A program made the position numbers and the translations under genes. A stretch of 64,000 bases of DNA from Clostridiales bacterium (GTDB lineage: Bacteria; Bacillota; Clostridia; Peptostreptococcales; Acidaminobacteraceae): NCBI GenBank assembly GCA_016342415.1, contig JAEIOD010000003.1, positions 248,001-312,000 of the forward strand, read 5' to 3'. This document shows positions 60,635 to 64,000 of this stretch, one piece after another. The notes beneath the pieces are model-generated. The model did not search any database, was not told the origin of the DNA, and was given only the letters and a program-made list of their open reading frames with translations. Every line of letters starts with the position of its first letter. The first letter of the stretch is position 1.

Positions 60635-60877
60635 CACTTAACACTACATCTGAGTGGAGGTCCACAGCTAAGTGATGTGAGAAGCTTGAATTGAGAGAAG
60701 CAGTTACTTGATCTTATTATTATGGACAAACCACCTCACCACTGGTCGAAGACTTCGTCCTCTGCTTATGATGCAACATAACTAACCGAGTCGCTGACTC
60801 ATTAGTTGTTCGCGGGCTCACAAGCACGAGAGCGGGTTGTAGCGCTCGAGTACATCTCAGATGCGTTTCCGAAAGGA
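60635..60877 (+). repeat. Structured intergenic element B (attC-like)
   Basis: The element starts CACTTAAC (contains ACTTAAC, a perfect RYYYAAC), then ACTA and CATCTGAG (60647-60654). At the right CTCAGATG (60856-60863) pairs with it, followed by CGTTTCC and GAAAGGA in the place of the right box (diverged). Inside are ACTAA..GAGTC-GCT-GACTC..TTAGT (60781-60806) and GCTCACAAGCACGAGAG (60816-60832), 16 of 17 identical to element A. The right end also supplies the ribosome site of the next gene. Confidence 0.6.
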
Positions 60878-60888
60878 GTAAAAAAATA

Positions 60889-61401
60889 TTGAAAAGTGAA
60901 AAACTTTTAATATATTCAATTAAATTGAGTGCTATAATAAGCCCAATTCTTTTGATTATGTATTATTTTATATTTTATATTCCATTGACTAGAGAAGTAG
61001 AATCTTTACTTGGATATCCAAAGGTTTTAGAACTTCTAATGGTATTCATTTTTATATTTTTACTTATGCTACCATTTTCATATGGAGTATTTCTAGTTGT
61101 TGATTACTATAAGGATATTATTTATCCAAAGGAATGGATGACTATGACTTTATTAGAAAAACACAAAAAATATTTTAGTAGTATAAATCCCAGAACCGTA
61201 TCAGGGAGAAGCGGATATAGATATTGGTTTGATTTTCTAGATGAAGAAGGTAATATGTATCGCTTCTATGGTTCAACGAACGAATATGAGTGTTTAATCG
61301 AAGGTGCGAAGGTTCAAATACATGTAAAAGGACCAATGATAAGAGAGATAGCCTTGATTGAGGATCAAAATTTAAAATCGTATAACGCTACTTCTAAGTA
61401 G
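60889..61401 (+). CDS. Two-helix membrane protein, unknown
   Basis: The 170-residue protein is read from TTG 60889, with GAAAGGAG (60871-60878) ten bases before. Two hydrophobic helices (YSIKLSAIISPILLIMYYF; VLELLMVFIFIFLLMLPFSY) precede a soluble C-terminal half with beta strands (YRYWFDFLDEEGNMYRFYG). Its last codons (NATSK) run into repeat element C, so the coding end and the element overlap, as is common in cassette arrays. No family recognised. Confidence 0.6.
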   Translation: MKSEKLLIYSIKLSAIISPILLIMYYFIFYIPLTREVESLLGYPKVLELLMVFIFIFLLMLPFSYGVFLVVDYYKDIIYPKEWMTMTLLEKHKKYFSSINPRTVSGRSGYRYWFDFLDEEGNMYRFYGSTNEYECLIEGAKVQIHVKGPMIREIALIEDQNLKSYNATSK

Positions 61402-61578
61402 AGGTCCACAGAAGATGAAATGACAAGTTTATTAGTCGCTTGAGAGCTCTACTGTCATATTGATTGCAGGTAGACAAACCATCACACTAACCAAGTCACC
61501 ACTGCATCAGTCCAAGCGAGTTGGACATGAGCAGAGGGTGTAAGTTTAAAGGCAACTCGGGTATGTTTTCGTTATACG
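61379..61578 (+). repeat. Structured intergenic element C (attC-like)
   Basis: CGTATAACG (61379-61387) is the exact complement of CGTTATACG (61570-61578), a 9-bp terminal inverted repeat containing AAC/GTT. The left part GCTACTTCTAAG...AGAGGTCCACAG aligns with element B (ACTACATCTGAG...GGAGGTCCACAG), and GACAAACCATCACAC corresponds to GACAAACCACCTCAC. A hairpin GTCCAA-GCGAG-TTGGAC lies at 61510-61526. The inner part is diverged from A and B. Confidence 0.5.
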
Positions 61579-61607
61579 CCATAATTTTACCGATACGAAA
61601 GGAAACG

Positions 61608-62510
61608 ATGATAATGAAAAATTTTATTATAGGACAGCATGGTTTTTTCAATAAGAGTAAGTACGAGAGAGATTTTCGTAAAGAGTTTTGGGGGATAGAA
61701 GCTTGCTTGCTTAAATCTGAGAATGATATAGATATCTTAAGAAAATTTATGTATAAGGATAACTACAATATAGGAATTCACTTTCCGTTAAGAAGTGGCC
61801 AGTGGCAACATAGAGATCCGCAGTTTCTTTCAAATGATGAAAATATTAGAAAAGAATCTTATGAATACATGAATAAAGAAGTTGAATATGCCAAAATAGT
61901 TACTCCGAAATATATACTATTTCATTACCCAAAACCAGTTCTTTTAGATGATCGAGTGGATTGGCATGGTTGGAAATGGCGCTTTGCAGATGAATCGGAA
62001 TATTTCTTTGATACAGAGTGTGAGTTGAACGCTTTTATTGATAGAAGTAAACTCTTTTTCAACTGGTTGTCAAAAAAATCAAAAGAAGATTCTTTCAAAC
62101 CCATTATTGAGCTGGATGCGATTCCAAGGTGTATCTACGAAACGAACCTTTTAACTGATTTGTTGAGAGAATTTTCTGATATTCGAGTTTGTGTTGATAT
62201 TGGAAGATTGCACCTCCAACATAAAATAGATGATAATTTCGATTCATTTAAGTTTCTTGAAAGTATAATCGGATTTGTATCGGAAGTTCATCTTTGGAAC
62301 CTTCAGATTACCGATGAAGTGAAACATAGTCATTTCCCAGCACTCCCAACATTAAAACCAGAAGATGGATGGGCCGACGTCAATAGATATTTTGAAATAC
62401 TGAGACAATCAGATGAGGAGTTAAAAATTTTATTCGAACATAACTCTGATCTGATTAGCGAAAGTGAGTTAGATGAATGTTATAAGTGGATTGAAAGTAT
62501 TGCAAAATAA
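61608..62510 (+). CDS. Xylose-isomerase-like TIM-barrel protein
   Basis: The 300-residue protein starts at ATG 61608 (AAAGGAAA before it; ATG 61614 also possible). An upstream in-frame extension to 61521 lies in repeat element C and is not coding. Beta strands and acidic or histidine residues (GIHFPLRSG, YILFHYPKPV, PIIELDAIPRC, VCVDIGRLHL, VSEVHLWN, LFEHNSDL) match the AP-endonuclease-2/sugar-isomerase family, where Glu, Asp and His bind a metal. The reaction is unknown. It is the last gene of the cassette-like series. Confidence 0.75.
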   Translation: MIMKNFIIGQHGFFNKSKYERDFRKEFWGIEACLLKSENDIDILRKFMYKDNYNIGIHFPLRSGQWQHRDPQFLSNDENIRKESYEYMNKEVEYAKIVTPKYILFHYPKPVLLDDRVDWHGWKWRFADESEYFFDTECELNAFIDRSKLFFNWLSKKSKEDSFKPIIELDAIPRCIYETNLLTDLLREFSDIRVCVDIGRLHLQHKIDDNFDSFKFLESIIGFVSEVHLWNLQITDEVKHSHFPALPTLKPEDGWADVNRYFEILRQSDEELKILFEHNSDLISESELDECYKWIESIAK

Positions 62511-62546
62511 CAGCGTGTAATATTGCATCTTTGCGACACGTTACCC
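62505..62546 (+). repeat. Short attC-like element D
   Basis: It overlaps the TIM-barrel stop. AAATAAC, AG, CGTGT pairs with ACACG and GTTACCC: AAC-(AG)-CGTGT / ACACG-TT with a two-base bulge and a 17-base loop. ACGTTACCC recurs at 59592-59600 in the region before element A. Confidence 0.35.
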
Positions 62547-62934
62547 GTTGAAAAGATTGGTCTTGAATGCATGATACATATGAGTAAAAAAACTGATCTA
62601 TTATGGATTTAAATAATGAATTAACGTCTTAAATCAAATACAATCGGGTTATAAACTCTGAGGAGTCAGCCGAGAAACTGATTTGATGTTTTATAAAAAG
62701 AAAGGTGAACCAGAGATGGTTAGACATGTTTACAATAAAAGAGTATCTTTATAATCGTATTATGAGGAGGATTTTTTGATAAAGATGTAAGGCTAGGATC
62801 ACATGTTTCAATAACCGTGTTATTCATTATATTAGATGTTGGCAGGTTCACTGGATAGGAGTTAAGTCGACATTTAATAGTGTCACGGATATTTTAAGTT
62901 TTACAAATGAAACCATTTACAAAGAGGAGAAATT
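62547..62934. other. Intergenic stretch, decayed
   Basis: It contains strong ribosome-site-like AGGAGG (62763) followed only by short frames that stop at once. Probably remains of a lost gene. No other feature. Confidence 0.4.
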
Positions 62935-64000
62935 ATGATTATTGATTGGTTGAGAACAATGAGGAATTATAAAATTAAATATAAGGAAAATCGAAAAACT
63001 AAGGAATTTGAGGATGTGAATTTTTTCTTGTTGAAAAAGGTATCGGATCGGTTCAAATATGATCAAGGGTCAATTGATGATATGACATGGAGTGATTTGG
63101 AAATGAATAAAGTTTTTGCAAAACTTAATAATACTTATACACTTGCTGGAGAAGAAGTGCTTTATTATTGGCTAAAAACACCAACTCTTAATGAAAAAGA
63201 TTATGATAAAAGAAAGGTCAAATTAAATAAGATAAAATCAAACAAAGAATCTTTTCTGACTGGATTAGAGAAAGTGGGTTCGTTTGATTCTGATTATAGA
63301 GCCGTAATAAAAAAAATTGAATCCAAGCAAACGATTGATAAAAAGCCTGTTTTCTTTATAGGCAGTTTGATGTTAATGATATTTTTGTTTTGGCAGACAC
63401 AGTCAAGTTTGTTTTTATTTGGAGCATGCATTTCAATACTTACTATTATTTTATATCATTACTTCCATATTGCCAGAAACAAGTCAGCTTTAAGTTCTTT
63501 TGACTATATTGTACGAATGACAGTTTTTTTCAAAAAAAATATCACTTTAATAAAGGATATCTATTCAGAAGAATACGACTTGAATGCAATAGAAGAGGTA
63601 GCAAATAAACTTGTTGAATTTAAAAATAAGTTTAATAGATTAGAAGGTATAGATCCTATAAAAGATATCGCAGTTGCACTTACATTATCAACATATTGGA
63701 ATTACATTCGATTAATTAATCTGTTATATTCTTGCAAGAATGAAGTCGTTATTATCGCTGATATAATAGGTGAGATAGATTGCGCTCAAGCTATTGCTGA
63801 GTATCTGAATGGCAAGAATCAAACTTCTGAACCAGAGTTGTCAAATGATGTTCATAGCTTAAGTATCGAGAAATCATATAATATATTAATCAACAATTGT
63901 GTTACAAACAACGTTGAGATAAATAATTCCATCGTTATTACAGGCTCTAATATGGGAGGGAAATCCTCATATCTAAGGCAAGTAGGAATAAACATTATTT
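62935..64000 (+). CDS. Membrane-anchored MutS-family ATPase, 3' end cut
   Basis: The frame is open from ATG 62935 (AGAGGAGA before it) to the window end, giving 355 residues so far. Residues 57-85 resemble the MutS core entry (DLEMNKVFAKLNNTYTLAGE), two membrane helices lie at about 142-183 (VFFIGSLMLMIFLFW; LFLFGACISILTIILYHYF), and Walker A TGSNMGGKSS (about 336-345) marks the MutS ATPase. This matches the MutS-related group with membrane segments found in Gram-positive bacteria, not the mismatch-repair MutS. Function unknown. The ATPase end lies beyond the window. Confidence 0.85.
   Translation, partial: MIIDWLRTMRNYKIKYKENRKTKEFEDVNFFLLKKVSDRFKYDQGSIDDMTWSDLEMNKVFAKLNNTYTLAGEEVLYYWLKTPTLNEKDYDKRKVKLNKIKSNKESFLTGLEKVGSFDSDYRAVIKKIESKQTIDKKPVFFIGSLMLMIFLFWQTQSSLFLFGACISILTIILYHYFHIARNKSALSSFDYIVRMTVFFKKNITLIKDIYSEEYDLNAIEEVANKLVEFKNKFNRLEGIDPIKDIAVALTLSTYWNYIRLINLLYSCKNEVVIIADIIGEIDCAQAIAEYLNGKNQTSEPELSNDVHSLSIEKSYNILINNCVTNNVEINNSIVITGSNMGGKSSYLRQVGINII

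Noticed and set aside
59556-61605. CRISPR array or simple transposon (MITE) repeats
   Set aside because: Elements are 190-240 bp, diverged, with covarying stems and genes between them, and have no regular spacer length or target duplications.
61521-61607. N-terminal extension of the TIM-barrel protein
   Set aside because: Sits within repeat element C; ATG 61608 has the ribosome site and starts at the first conserved strand.

Overview
The window is AT-rich DNA from a low-GC Gram-positive bacterium (Bacillota; probably clostridial, or an Erysipelotrichia/Mollicutes relative that keeps the standard stop codons). The evidence is strong AGGAGG ribosome binding sites, frequent rho-independent terminators, LytR-CpsA-Psr and ECF-transporter proteins, and TGA used as a stop. 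It holds about 50 intact genes, one gene cut at each window edge, and several decayed genes. I see no tRNA, rRNA, CRISPR array, transposase, phage gene or integrase.

Layout. 1-5.4 kb: two DUF2087 proteins, an APH-type kinase, then purA diverging from a LysR regulator and an adenosine deaminase (purine interconversion). 5.5-10.8 kb: a putative membrane redox module made of a ferric-reductase-like flavoprotein, a surface protein with four cytochrome-b5-like domains and a seven-copy Asp/His tail, and an OmpR/histidine-kinase pair whose sensor loop is also extremely acidic. 11-15.6 kb: a PfpI protein, a second APH-like kinase, a divergent small secreted peptide with an HTH/TPR regulator (candidate RRNPP peptide signalling), a 49-aa cysteine protein and a nucleotidase. 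15.8-17.3 kb: a soluble CZB chemoreceptor. 17.6-28.9 kb: a peptide-use regulon in which a sigma-54 activator lies between two well-formed -24/-12 promoters, one driving isoaspartyl dipeptidase plus M42 aminopeptidase and the other driving a five-gene oligopeptide ABC transporter plus an M20 amidohydrolase.

29-40 kb is accessory: GNAT, YdcF, HD hydrolase, lipoprotein and NUDIX remnants, an HD-GYP c-di-GMP phosphodiesterase, a large UvrD-like helicase with a nuclease-like insert and zinc ribbons, an HExxH protein, VOC and ASCH-like proteins, and a run with a CdiI-like immunity protein, a UPF0158 protein and a zinc-finger protein. 40.3-42 kb: an ECF S-component with a class V aminotransferase (possible vitamin B6 salvage). 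42.3-45.9 kb: cell-envelope genes (LCP, PAP2, two membrane proteins). 45.9-53.7 kb: a 1723-residue double GH3 protein spanning the membrane, then an AraC-GH39 fusion. 54-58.5 kb: a diguanylate cyclase, a NUDIX enzyme and a formamidase-family enzyme.

58.5-62.6 kb looks like a cassette array. Single promoterless same-strand genes (GNAT, small membrane proteins, methyltransferase, TIM-barrel) are separated by related intergenic elements of about 190-240 bp. These fold with compensatory base changes and end in sequences resembling integron attC R''/R' boxes. This is the most unusual feature; the candidate peptide-signalling pair and the cytochrome b5 redox module come next. The window ends inside a membrane-anchored MutS-family gene.
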